Shown here: positions 24,083 to 34,792 of the stretch, piece after piece | Position numbering within the stretch: position 1 is the first letter of the stretch | How the letters are laid out: each line of letters opens with the position of its first letter | Source: Zygnema cylindricum | Taxonomy: Eukaryota; Streptophyta; Zygnematophyceae; Zygnematales; Zygnemataceae | NCBI GenBank assembly: GCA_037447655.1 | Contig: JBBHKE010002708.1 | Location: 62,001-126,000 of the forward strand | DNA: 64,000 nucleotides | Direction of reading: 5' to 3' | Translations under genes and position numbers: made by a program | Notes under the pieces: generated by a model | What the model was told of the DNA's origin: nothing | Database searches by the model: none | The model's input: only the letters and a program-made list of their open reading frames with translations

Positions 24083-25268
24083 TGTTGAAAATTAAGTATT
24101 TTCTAGGTCTATAGATTGTAAAATAAAAGGCTAAAAGGGGACACTAACAACCTACCTCTAACTCTTCACTCAAGTCCCCACACTTGTCGCAGTCACTGAA
24201 GACTTGAAGAGGAGTTAGATCCATGGCTGCCTAGGCTGTCCAAAGTGGACAGGCAATTCTTAATAGAGTTATCTAAAAGGTGTGACGGACCCAGGATTTG
24301 ATCCTGGCACCTGTCGTCCGTCAAACTAGCCGTTCGCTTTAACCAACAAGTCTAAATACAGTGCTAGAGTACAATAGGTTTGACAGATATTTATATTTTT
24401 ACACGTAGACTAGTTCGTCTAACGGGAATAGATACGTAATGCATAAATACAGTTTTGTATAGTACGGAGTACGATTTAATGTATTTTATGAAACGGATAC
24501 CGCGCATTTGTTTCGAACGCGAAACAAATATCGTACGTATATTTTCAACGGCTACAATTGTATCCGGTTTGATCGGACGGCCACGATAGACGCCGCGATC
24601 ACGGATTATGGACTTTTGGCGTTTTTCAATCATCACCACGTCATGTGACACGTGGCGCGACAATGCTGGAATGCGGCGACTCCGGAGATTGCGGTAACAA
24701 ATCCGGCTATGACACGTGTCGACATTTTGGCCATGTTGTACAATGGCCATACAGAAAGTACACCGGCACCTGTACTTTTCTGTACGACACACTAATTTGA
24801 TTGGTGCCGTACTTCAGTAGATAGAGTTTTAGAGAGGGAATAAGACTTAGAAAATTTTGGGTAAGTAGTTGCCTCTCCCAGAGAGCACCTTGTATAAATG
24901 GCAAACTTTGGCCAGCCATAATTATCAATTTACTTGACCATTTTCAGTGATTCTTTTTGCTGCCGACTCAGGGGAGTCCACGCTACACAAGGGTGTAGTC
25001 GGTCAGAGTTTTTGTCTGTCAGGGTGGCTGCATTTATAAGGGAAAGTCAAAGTGGGTGAATGTGTCCAAATCTCATATTCTAACTTTGCATTCTGTGGTG
25101 GAACTGAGCACACAGAAAGTGTTATTTCACAGGGGTGAATCTATATTGGGATTGTGACTGTCAAGGGGTCAGTCATTTGGGTTTATATTAACTTGGAGTC
25201 GGCACTATCTAGATTAGCTTCTTTTGGATCTGCATACTCTGAGGGCCAATGGAGGTCTCAGAGTTTCA
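24083..25268 (+). repeat. 5' LTR of copia element C
   Basis: 1186 bp from TGTTGAAAATTAAG to GAGTTTCA. A TATAAAT box is at 24893-24899. The last 20 bases contain ATGGAGGTC in frame with gag. A strong hairpin lies at 24283-24323. It is the longest LTR of the family because of extra sequence after about 25020. Confidence 0.85.
24283..24323. other. LTR hairpin resembling the complement of the initiator T-arm
   Basis: Outer stem TGACGGAC/GTCCGTCA (8 bp), inner stem CCAGG/CCTGG around ATTTGAT. The other family members keep the inner part and have TGCCGGC-type outer stems, so two pairs changed from A-T to C-G on both sides. The antisense strand reads CCAGGATCAAATCCTGG, close to CCAGGATCGAAACCTGG of plant initiator tRNA-Met. 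Confidence 0.6.
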
Positions 25269-25284
25269 GGTTATGGGCCCACCA
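25269..25284 (+). promoter_or_regulatory. Primer-binding site of element C, half-tRNA type, with gag ATG
   Basis: GGTTATGGGCCCACCA directly after the terminal CA of the LTR. It is a 16-base match to the complement of the anticodon arm of plant initiator tRNA-Met (from memory). The ATG at 25273 starts MGPPSRVP and has G at -3 and +4. Confidence 0.8.
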
Positions 25285-25335
25285 TCTAGGGTGCCTATGT
25301 TTGATGGAACAGGCTTCACGTATTGGGCGTTTACA
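25273..25335 (+). pseudogene. Element C gag start, running into the assembly gap
   Basis: MGPPSRVPMFDGTGFTYWAF matches the Gag N-terminus at 36979 and 43557. The rest lies in the N gap, so its state is unknown. Confidence 0.75.
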
Positions 25336-26292
25336 NNNNNNNNNNNNNNNNNNNNNNNNNNNNNNNNNNNNNNNNNNNNNNNNNNNNNNNNNNNNNNNNN
25401 NNNNNNNNNNNNNNNNNNNNNNNNNNNNNNNNNNNNNNNNNNNNNNNNNNNNNNNNNNNNNNNNNNNNNNNNNNNNNNNNNNNNNNNNNNNNNNNNNNNN
25501 NNNNNNNNNNNNNNNNNNNNNNNNNNNNNNNNNNNNNNNNNNNNNNNNNNNNNNNNNNNNNNNNNNNNNNNNNNNNNNNNNNNNNNNNNNNNNNNNNNNN
25601 NNNNNNNNNNNNNNNNNNNNNNNNNNNNNNNNNNNNNNNNNNNNNNNNNNNNNNNNNNNNNNNNNNNNNNNNNNNNNNNNNNNNNNNNNNNNNNNNNNNN
25701 NNNNNNNNNNNNNNNNNNNNNNNNNNNNNNNNNNNNNNNNNNNNNNNNNNNNNNNNNNNNNNNNNNNNNNNNNNNNNNNNNNNNNNNNNNNNNNNNNNNN
25801 NNNNNNNNNNNNNNNNNNNNNNNNNNNNNNNNNNNNNNNNNNNNNNNNNNNNNNNNNNNNNNNNNNNNNNNNNNNNNNNNNNNNNNNNNNNNNNNNNNNN
25901 NNNNNNNNNNNNNNNNNNNNNNNNNNNNNNNNNNNNNNNNNNNNNNNNNNNNNNNNNNNNNNNNNNNNNNNNNNNNNNNNNNNNNNNNNNNNNNNNNNNN
26001 NNNNNNNNNNNNNNNNNNNNNNNNNNNNNNNNNNNNNNNNNNNNNNNNNNNNNNNNNNNNNNNNNNNNNNNNNNNNNNNNNNNNNNNNNNNNNNNNNNNN
26101 NNNNNNNNNNNNNNNNNNNNNNNNNNNNNNNNNNNNNNNNNNNNNNNNNNNNNNNNNNNNNNNNNNNNNNNNNNNNNNNNNNNNNNNNNNNNNNNNNNNN
26201 NNNNNNNNNNNNNNNNNNNNNNNNNNNNNNNNNNNNNNNNNNNNNNNNNNNNNNNNNNNNNNNNNNNNNNNNNNNNNNNNNNNNNNNNNNNN
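25336..26292. other. Assembly gap (957 N)
   Basis: Unresolved bases. The right edge resumes in an A run and (CT)n, which are not retroelement coding sequence. Gap size and content are uncertain. Confidence 0.95.
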
Positions 26293-26324
26293 AAAAAAAA
26301 AAACACTCTCTCTCTCTCAAGGAT

Positions 26325-26455
26325 CTTCGGATGCCGTACGACAAAAACCAAGTTTCCAACCGTACGGTGAATGAGCCCCATCGATCAGATTTTGGCTTGT
26401 CACAATGACGAGATACAGACAAAGATTTTCAGTTTTTGGAATTTGAACCGTCGAT
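26325..26455. repeat. Dispersed repeat, second copy at 63870-64000
   Basis: The two share CCGTACGAC, CCAAGTTTCCAAC and CGGTGAA(T/C)GAGC, then TTTTG(G)AATTTGAAC. Function unknown. Confidence 0.65.
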
Positions 26456-26494
26456 GTGAAGCTTGCTGTGCAGGTTCATGAACTCTACCGTTAC

Positions 26495-26660
26495 AGTACA
26501 CCGTGAATCGCTATTAGCGTTAATAACGCTAACTCGATACCCCCAAATTTATACCCAAATTCTTAAATAGAATTAATAATTATATTTTAATCAATACACT
26601 TTTAAGGGGTCTTTTCAATTAGCGTTAATAACCACTAGTATTACTACTTTATTAGCATTC
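26495..26660. mobile_element. MITE relic, one end only
   Basis: ACACCGTGAATCGCTATTAGC matches the end repeats at 22520 and 52899. The shared inner block CTTAAATAGAATTAAT follows. The right end is not clear. Confidence 0.45.
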
Positions 26661-26727
26661 TTTAATTTTTTCTTTATTTTGATATCTATTTACAAAAAAA
26701 AAAAAAAAAAAAAAAACATGTTAAAAA

Positions 26728-26761
<34 letters not shown>

Positions 26762-27284
26762 AAAAAGTTGTAGTGGTAGCAGGAGCAGTAGCACTGGTAT
26801 TACTAGGTATTACTATGGTTAGCACAGTAGTACTAGCAGCAGCAACAGTGATACTTGTCTCTTATTGCAAAAATCACATTTTTCAAGCATAATGTGAGAG
26901 AAAACTACACAAATAACTCTAAAAACCAAAAAATATAATCTGGAACGTGTACGGGGACACAAACACCTAGAAATAGATATAAAAAATAAGAGAACATGCT
27001 TTGATATTTCGCGATACAATATTTCGGTATATCGGCCCGATATATCAACAAAACACTGCGTTATTTCGCTTCTCGATACCTAAAATTCTGTACATATTGA
27101 ATATTGGCAAGTGGTCCTCGATACCCAACACTCGGAATTAGAGTAAAAAATAACCCTTTTTCAGGATGTTGGGTTATTTAACGTTAAGTTTACCTTAATA
27201 ATAAGCAAATTTACCAAAAGGACCCTAAAATAGAGTAACTTTTTACGTTAATATGGGTGGATGTTCACTTTAGCACACGAATTA

Positions 27285-28010
27285 GGGTGAAGTTCCATTA
27301 GACGAAAAGTGAGGAATTTTACAGAAATTCGGACCTCTCCGTACTACACCGTACTTCTTATTTTGTTTTTATGCGGAAAACAACATTACAGAGAATCTTG
27401 CCAATATTCTCCAAAAGTCTGGGAGTTAACAACGACCGTTGAATATTTTTTGGCGAAGCATTCGCTCCGAAAATTTCTGTAATTGGCGATGTACCTCGCG
27501 AGGTACATCACCAATTACAGAAAAAACTGAGCAGCGACATGTTGGATAATAAGCATACGTGTCAAAATCGCAACCAACGAAAATCAAAAAAATACGCACA
27601 CGATATACGCATTGAAAAATCCAACGAAAAATACAAACGAAAAGTCGTAACGCACTTTCGTCACGCTATTTCTGTTACCGCCCATTCGTCACACTATTTC
27701 TGGAAACGCTTTCATCACGCGAAAAAAGCGGAACCCTAAAAAAATGATATGGTATCTGACAAGGCGTCTACGCAGAGTACAACTGTTGTGTTGCATGAAG
27801 ACTTGGTACGCACGTGCATGGTACGCAAATGAAGATTTTTGGTCGGTGTGAAAATCATTGACGATTTTTAATATCCGATATTGACTTACGTGCTTCCACT
27901 CAATTTCAAGCAAGTGGTTTACAGACTCTGCGCAATGGAACTTCGTTCAAATTGTAGCATTCTGTAATGTTGGCCGTACAATTACAGAATATCCTAATGG
28001 AACTTCACCC
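27285..28010. mobile_element. Tourist/Harbinger-like MITE, TTA target duplication
   Basis: 726 bp with 17-bp perfect terminal inverted repeats (GGGTGAAGTTCCATTAG) and TTA on both sides (27282-27284, 28011-28013), as is typical of PIF/Harbinger elements. It contains a 44-bp near-perfect palindrome at about 27479-27522 and a second inverted pair ATTCTGTAAT/ATTACAGAAT near 27958-27990. No transposase, so non-autonomous. Confidence 0.8.
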
Positions 28011-28344
28011 TTAGAGTAATAAATTATTAAAAAATAAAGTAAACCTACATCATTTCGCGTTGGTGATAAATTGCGTAGGGTAACATCAAATGCAGACAGC
28101 CACCAAAAAAATAGATTCTTTCTCGACGAATCACAACAATTCCTTTTTTTTTCCTCCACGGGATCTCTTAGTTTGTGCATCCTTATCTCTCCATTTTTCG
28201 AACAAGAAGCAGGTGGAACTTTCGCCTCCTATTTCACCTCCATGGCTACCATTTCGTGATTGTCATCAATTTGTCTTCATTTTTAGATCAATTTTTTTTG
28301 TGTGTAAGGGGAAGAACAATTGAGACATGGATATCATCGTTTGG

Positions 28345-28990
28345 AACTTTTTCCCACGGGCACCTCGAAGATGAAAAAATCGGGTAAGTTGGCCGCGATT
28401 TTTTTTATTCCCTCCATCTCTCACTATCGCTCTCATTTTTCCTATCCCATCCGCTTCCATTCAATCTATTTTCCCTTTAATGCTCCCTAACCCTCTCTAC
28501 CCTAACACATCCTCCACCCCCATCTATGCTCCTCCCTCTTCTCAACCTTTCTCTTCATATTGATGCGTCACAAACTCTCCTTTTCTCCACTCTCACTCTC
28601 TCTCCCTCTCCCCCATTCCCTTCCTCTCCCTATTCCTCTCATTATCTGTCACCCTTTCCCTTTTCCTTTTAATTTGTCTCTCCTTCTCTCGCTCCTTCTC
28701 CCTCCTCTCCCCCTCCCTTTCCTCTCCCCTCTCAATCCGTTTCTCCCTCTCCCTCTCCCTTTCTCATCCCCTATCCCTCACCTTCTCCCTCTCCCTCTCA
28801 CTCCCCATCTCATTCACCCTCTTCTCCCCCTCTCCATTTCCTCTTTTTCCTCCCTCTCCATCTGTCTCTCTCTCCCTCTCCCTTTGCCTCTCTCATTTGC
28901 ACTCCCTTTCCTTTTCCTTCTTCTTTTCCCTTCCTCACATTCTCTCGTTCTCGCTCTCTCTTTCCCTCTCCCTTTCAATCTGTCCCTCTC
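28345..28990. repeat. Left end of duplication beta: pyrimidine-rich tract
   Basis: Counterpart of 4575-4986 plus 10513-10610. Long CTCTCCC runs. Open frames at 28560-28990 are low-complexity artefacts. Confidence 0.8.
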
Positions 28991-29062
28991 ACTTTCTTTT
29001 CCCCTCTGGATCGAGCGGCGAGTGCTTCTTTCACACCACGTTGTACATCTCGGACTTCAGAT

Positions 29063-30060
29063 GTGCCATCCTCCTATCGTCGTGCGGTACATTTGGGCCG
29101 AGTTGGTGAGCTCTCTCGAGCGGTTCGAGCACTCCAGCCATTTAATCCTGCTCCTCGGTCTGCTGCGACTGTTGAGATTCTCCGAGCTCTTCATCCGCCA
29201 GCTCCTACCCCTCAGTCCCCCTCTATTCACACCTTCGAGCCGACATACTGTTTTCTTTTGGATCGAGACTGTTTAATTAAAGCCCTTACGACTTCTCCAC
29301 ATCTTTCAGCTGGGGGTCCATCAGGCACTGTTTATGAGTTATTTCGCAACGTTTTGCCCCCGGAATTTGGTGCTCGGGGCTTTGATATGTTTTTCCGAGT
29401 ATGCTCTTTTATTGCGGCTGGCACTGTCCCTTCTCGTATTTGCGATCTCCTCACAGCGTCCCGCCTCGTAGCTGTTGCCAAACCCAACGGGGGAATCCGT
29501 CCTATTGCAGTGGGCGAGGTATTGTACCGATTCGTGGCCCGTGCAATCTGCATCCAGCTCCAGCCCGCTTTCTATGATTATTTCTCCCCTCATCAGTTCG
29601 GAGTTGCAACCAGGGGGGGTTGTGAGGCCGTGGTCCATGGGATCCGGGCTTTGCTAGATGCCCATCCGGATTGGTAAGTCCTCCAGGTGGATGTTTCTAA
29701 TGCCTTTAATACAGTGGATCAGAATTCCATTTTTTCGAAGGTGATGGCTGCACCTTCCTCGATTGTCCAGATATTTCTTTTTGTGAGAGCCTTTCTCTGA
29801 GTAGTAGCCTCTCTTTCTCTAGTGGTGATGATTTGGTCCCACTTGCCTCCACAACTGGCACTCGTATGGGCTATCCTCTTGGAGGGCCTTTGTTTGCCCT
29901 AGCCCATTACCGCGCTTTTTGAGCTTCCGCAACTGCTTACCGTTCTTGCCGCTTCCCTTTAGTTGCGGATGACACACACATTATTGGTCCTTCGAACCAA
30001 TTTATACCAGCCTAAAACTTTTTCAAGGCTCGCTTGGCCGAACTAAATCTTTAGTTCTAT
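29063..30060 (+). pseudogene. Reverse transcriptase of the non-LTR element
   Basis: Shows VAKPNGGIRPIAVGEVLYRF and HQFGVATRGGCEAVVHGIR, typical of R2-like RTs, then palm motif A LQVDVSNAFNTVD, the PLGGPLFAL stretch and the catalytic ADD as LVADDTHIIGPS near 29960. A stop follows DAHPDW at 29675, and further stops and frame shifts lie in 29760-30060. All catalytic residues are still recognisable. The enzyme would copy RNA at the nicked target. Confidence 0.85.
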
Positions 30061-30917
30061 CCCTCTAAGTGTGTTGTTTGGTCCCCACATTCTATTCCTC
30101 CTCCTTTCACTCCCCCTCCTGGTTTTCAAACTCTTCCTCCTTCCGAAGGCATTCGTGTGTTGGGTTGCCCACTTGGTTCCAATCTATACGTCAGGAAATT
30201 CCTCGATTCCGCTCTTCAGACAGATTTTTCCAACGTAGACAACCTTCCTCACCTTTATCATCTCCAGGTGGCCTTTGCTCTTCTGACATAGTGTTTCCCC
30301 CACCGGCCCTCTTACCTTACTCGCACTTCCCCTCCCACCCCATCCTTTGTGTCCTCTCTTTTTGCTTTCTTTGATCGACTTATGGATGTCCTCCACACTT
30401 TGTTAGGCCATGGAGCTTTTGATCGCGATTTTGGGCATGCTGCACGCATCCAAGCCTCTTTTCATGTCTCAGTTGGCGGTTTGGGTTTAGTCTCAACTAC
30501 GAGTGTTGCTTCAGCCGCCTCTTTGGGAAGTTGGTAATTTGTTGCTTCAACTGCAGTCTCTCGTTTTTTGGTTGGGGACACTCTTATTCTTGCGGCCGTG
30601 GTTCCCCGTGTTTCAGATGGTGAGCGCGCCTTCCAACGGTCCTTTTAAGATGCATCACATTCTATAAATCCGGCTGCTATCGAGGACATGCTGGTTTTTT
30701 TAAACTCTTGTTACAAGATCAATAGGGGGTGTTCAAGAATCCATTTCTGATCGGGTTGTCGCCGCTATAAAATCCGAGCTTCTCGTGGCGCTTTCTTCTG
30801 ATTCTTTGCGTGCACGCCTTCGTTTTGTGGTGGACGCTCTAGAGCTTGGCTATTGGCTGTCCCTATTTTATCCACTCTTCGTTTCACCCCAGCTCATTTC
30901 ACCACGGCGCTTAGGTT

Positions 30918-31460
30918 TTGGCTTGGCCTAGTCACCCACCTTTGCTTGGCTCATTTGTTTGCTCTTGTGGCCACGATCTCGACCCCGACGCGGTCCATTT
31001 GCTTCGTTGCTCCCACGGGGGCAAGTTGATTCAGGTGCACGACACAATTCGAGACACTATCGCTACTATCGCTTCTTCGGGGGGGTTTTTTGTTCGACGG
31101 GAGGTCTCTCACATTATTCTATCGCGTCGGATTGACCTTGTATTACTTGAAGCTGCACGTCGTACATTTGGTGACATTGTTTTGGCGAACCCTACCTCAA
31201 CTACAATCGTCCACCAAGCGGCTTGGCATCTAGGAGTGGCCGCCCATGACGCGGCTAAAAGAAAGGAGCGTGATTATGCCCGTCGTGACGATATGGATGG
31301 CATCATTCCGATGGCGGTCGAGATATTTGGTTTTTTGGGTGTGGCTTTGGACGAGTTTTTCCGTACTTGTGGTCGACGCTCGTTCGAGAGGCGGGGACCT
31401 GGGAGCCTTTCTGTTTCAATCCTTACTTTTTTTTTTCTTCAATATTTTTCCATGGCCTGA
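30918..31460 (+). pseudogene. CCHC motif and restriction-like endonuclease domain
   Basis: CSCGHDLDPDAVHLLRC (a C-x-C...H...C knuckle) is followed by a GKLIQVHD segment and the PD-(D/E)xK-like core: SRRIDLVLLE then GDIVLANP. Established for R2-type elements: this domain nicks the target site. The usual RPD is RID here. The 180-codon frame is open, but it is separated from the RT by stops. Confidence 0.8.
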
Positions 31461-31554
31461 CAACGGTTGTTGGCTTCTATATTACTTTGATCGTCTATTG
31501 CCGTTATGGATTGACGGCGTGTTTTGAAACTTATTCCTCGTGGTCCTCCGAGAT

Positions 31555-31559
31555 TCGAG
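31555..31559. repeat. Left target-site duplication TCGAG
   Basis: Identical to 44585-44589 at the far end of the LTR complex. It shows the two outer LTRs belong to one insertion event. Confidence 0.85.
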
Positions 31560-32607
31560 TGAAACACTGAGACCTCCATAAGTCCTCAGAGTGGACCACT
31601 TCCAAGAAGCCTCTAGGATAATCCTGACCCCTTTGTGTTTAAGCAAAAATAACTGCCACCCTGGCAGACAAATACTCTGACCCCCTTCTTCCCTGTGAAG
31701 GCAAGACTCTCCTGAGTCGATAGCAAAAAGAATCTCTGAATTTGCTCCCCTGAGTAGTAAGTTATGGAGGGTCAAAGTTGACCTTTTGTACGGAAGATCT
31801 CTGGGAGAGAGGGTCCTATCTTCTAATTTTTCTAAGTCCTATCTCTCTCACAAACTCTATCTACTGATGTACGGAACCAATCAGAATACAGTTCCGTACG
31901 CAAAAGTACAGCTGCCGGTGTACTTTATGTACGAACATTGTACGACATGGCCTAAATGTCCACACATGGAATATCCGGATTCGCTCCTTTAATCCTCGGA
32001 GATGCCGCGCTCCAATGTAACATCGCCACGTGTCATCCGATGTGGCGATGCCCACAAACCACCGAATTCTTCTTCCGCGATCTCGGAGCTAATTCCGGCC
32101 GTCCGATTAAACTCGCATTTGATCGTAGCCGTAATAAATACATGCGCGGAATTTGTTTCGCTTACGAAATCAATGCGCGGTATTGATTTCTTATCCGTAC
32201 CGCAATTCGTACTTTTACACTACCATATCTATGTATCCCATTAACAGTTATAGTTAAATGATTTATCCTACGTGTACATGTTTAAATCATTATCGTACTA
32301 TATATTATGTAAGACTACTTCTTGACTTAACGGCTAAGGTTACCGGCTATCTACTCTCTAACGGCCGGCAGGTACTAGGATCAAATCCTGTCGCCGGCAC
32401 AAACCTTTTAAGAATTAATCCCTTGACTAATATAAATTTCCCGTAAACCTCAGGATAGCCTAGGTAGCCATAGCTCTAGCTTCCTCTCCAATTTCTCATT
32501 GACTGCGACAAGTTTGAGAGTTGGAGAGAGAAGTTAGAGGTAGACTGCCTCTGCTTCTTTATTTCTATTCAGACCTAGAAAATACTTAAAAACCATTAAT
32601 TTCTACA
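31560..32607 (-). repeat. 3' LTR next to element B
   Basis: 1048 bp, TGTAGAAATTAATGG to GTGTTTCA on the minus strand. The polypurine tract AAAATAAGGGGAG sits at 32608-32620. Confidence 0.88.
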
Positions 32608-34110
32608 CTCCCCTTATTTTCTGGTCAATCTTTAATTTCAGACCACACTTCTCCTTGCAGAAAATTAGCTTAGGGGAAGGCACAGGTTTGGTCATCATAT
32701 CTGCTACCATCTCACTATCTGGTCGGTACTCTAAACTGATTATTTTATTTTCTACTTTCTCTCTAACAAAGCTGAGTCTAATGTCCATATGTTTGGCTTT
32801 AAAATGATGTTTAGGATTGGCAGAAATAGCAATTGCTGCCTGATTATCACAAAATATTTTCTGCACACCACTCTTAAGATGACCAAGTTCACCAAGTAAA
32901 GACATGACCCACATCAATTCTTTTACAGCAGAGCAAGAGGCCATATACTCAGCCTCCATGGTGGACTGAGCAATATCCTTTTGCTGTTTGCTACTCGAAC
33001 AGCAAGCCCCATCACCCACATATAATACATATCCAGAAGTGCATCTCCTCATCAGAGCATCACCATAACTAGCATCACTCCAAGTAGTGATGTCAGTATT
33101 CTCCCCACACAAATGCAACCATAGATCCCTAGTTCCTATCAAGTATCTAAAGACTCTCTTAGCTGCCTCCCAATCCCTCTTACTGGGAGCATTTAGACTT
33201 CTACTCAGCACTCCTACAGCTGCAGCTAAATCCGGCCGGGTACAATTCATAAAACATATTAGACTTCCCACTACTTGCCTGTAAGGAATAGTCTGCATGA
33301 ACTTCTGTTCTTCAAGAGATAATTCCTCGTCTAAGACTATGACTCCTTCTTCCTCACTCCCCTCACTTCCCTTCTTCAATTCCATTGGAGTTGTACAACT
33401 ATTAGCTTTATCCATTTGAAATTTTTCAAGCATGTTCCCTATTGCTTCCTTTTGAGTCAATCTTATAATTTTTCTTTTTCGGTCTCTCTCTACTTGAATT
33501 CCCAAAATATATTTTGCTTCCCCCATATCCTTCATTTCAAATCTCCCCTTAAGATCGGTTTTCAGTTTATTATTTTTTTCCATTGATTTACTTAAAACAA
33601 GCAAATCATCAACATAAATTGCAATAAATATAAAACCTTCCTCATCTTCTTAAACATAGATTGAGTGATCTGAGCTGATCCAGATATATCCCAAACCGGT
33701 AAGAAACTCATCAAGCTTCTTATTCCACTGTCGAGGCGCGTGTTTCAAACCATAAAGAGATTTAATCAGCTGGCATACCTTACTCTCCTCTCCTTCTTCC
33801 ACAAACCCTTCGGGTTGTCGCATGAAGATCTCTGCTTCCAATTCCCCATGCAAAAAGGTTGTTTTGCTGTCCATCTGGTGCACTTCCTTGTCTTCCGCTG
33901 CTGCCAGGCTGAGAAGTATGCGGATGGAGGGAAATCTGACCACCGGGGCAAAGGTTTCCTCTTAGTCAATTCCCTCCTTTTGTGTAAATCCCTTTGCCAC
34001 TAGTCAGGCCTTGTAGCGCTCGATTGTGTTATCTAGGTTCAATTTTAATTTGAAAACCCACTTACAACCGATTGGTTTTCGCTTAGGTGGACAATCCACC
34101 AGCTCCTAAG
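32603..34110 (-). pseudogene. Element B reverse transcriptase and RNase H
   Basis: All RT and RNase H motifs present: MDSKTTFLHGELEAEIFM, LYGLKHAPRQWN, the active site IYVDDLLVLSK, then WSDASYGDA, STMEAEYMASCSA and MTKPVPSPKLI. The frame from 33604 to 32603 (333 codons) is intact. Upstream are stops at about 33650 (V*EDEE), 33963 (GID*EET), 34007 (YKA*LVAK) and 34106. At least the YKA* stop is compatible with C-to-T decay (CGA to TGA). It is the most complete pol of the window. Confidence 0.88.
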
Positions 34111-34576
34111 TATCCACTGCCATAATTGAGGCCATCTCTTCATAGATGGCTGTCTTCCACCGATTTCTTTCTGGACAAGTAATCGCCTCTCCATAAGTTT
34201 GAGGTTCATCTTGATGAGATAGTTTAGTTACCTTGTTATTAACCTGTTTTTCTTGCAGTCTTTTACTACTTCTCCTTCCCCCTTCAAAATCTGAGGTTGG
34301 AATAGATGGTTCTCGTGGATTCTTTCGAACAAACTCGGTTTCTCCCCTATCCCTTGATTCCGAATCAATTTCCACCACGTCTTCCGCTTCGGGTAGAGTT
34401 GTCACTGGAGTTTCCACAGCCGAGTCTTTTTCAGTCTGATTTGTACCTGCAAAAATGTCATCGTCTCTAAAACCTGGATAGATAGGAAGCTCAAAGTCAT
34501 CAGAATTTTCTGACTCAAATCTGATTTTTACTGACTTCGTATATTTGAAGGGATCCACAGACTTTCCTTCATCCAT
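34106..34576 (-). pseudogene. Element B linker between integrase and RT
   Basis: 156-codon acidic, Ser/Glu-rich frame (MDEGKSVDPFKYTKSV...) with a counterpart at 42283-42546 in D. It corresponds to the poorly conserved integrase tail. A stop precedes the RT. Confidence 0.65.
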
Positions 34577-34792
34577 AACTACTAGATGTTTTACTAAGAT
34601 TATATCTTCCCTTTTTATATCATAAACTCTATATCCTGTAACATCTTCATCATATCCTAATAAGTATCCCAGTTTTCCTTTAGGATCTAGCTTCCAATTA
34701 GACCGATCTGTATCTAGACTGAATACATATCTGCCGAAAACCTTTAAGTGAGATATGTCTGGTTTCCGGCCTGTCCATCTCTCATAAGGTGT

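Larger units (their letters stand above)
28995..31559 (+). mobile_element. Non-LTR retrotransposon with restriction-like endonuclease (5' part)
   Basis: Element of the early-branching, R2-like class: reverse transcriptase, CCHC-type motif and C-terminal endonuclease in one chain. Its 5' end abuts the beta pyrimidine tract and is probably truncated. At 31555-31559 (TCGAG) it is interrupted by the 13-kb LTR complex, and it resumes at 44590. Relative to alpha, about 460 bp of target DNA is missing at its insertion site. Confidence 0.85.

Noticed and set aside
24283-24360. A functional tRNA gene on the minus strand in the LTR of C
   Set aside because: A-box- and B-box-like sequences are present, but no cloverleaf with a paired acceptor and anticodon arm can be drawn. 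Kept as a tRNA-like hairpin.
25154-26422. Long frames of 360-400 codons across the N gap, in several frames
   Set aside because: They consist almost entirely of N bases and are not real reading frames.
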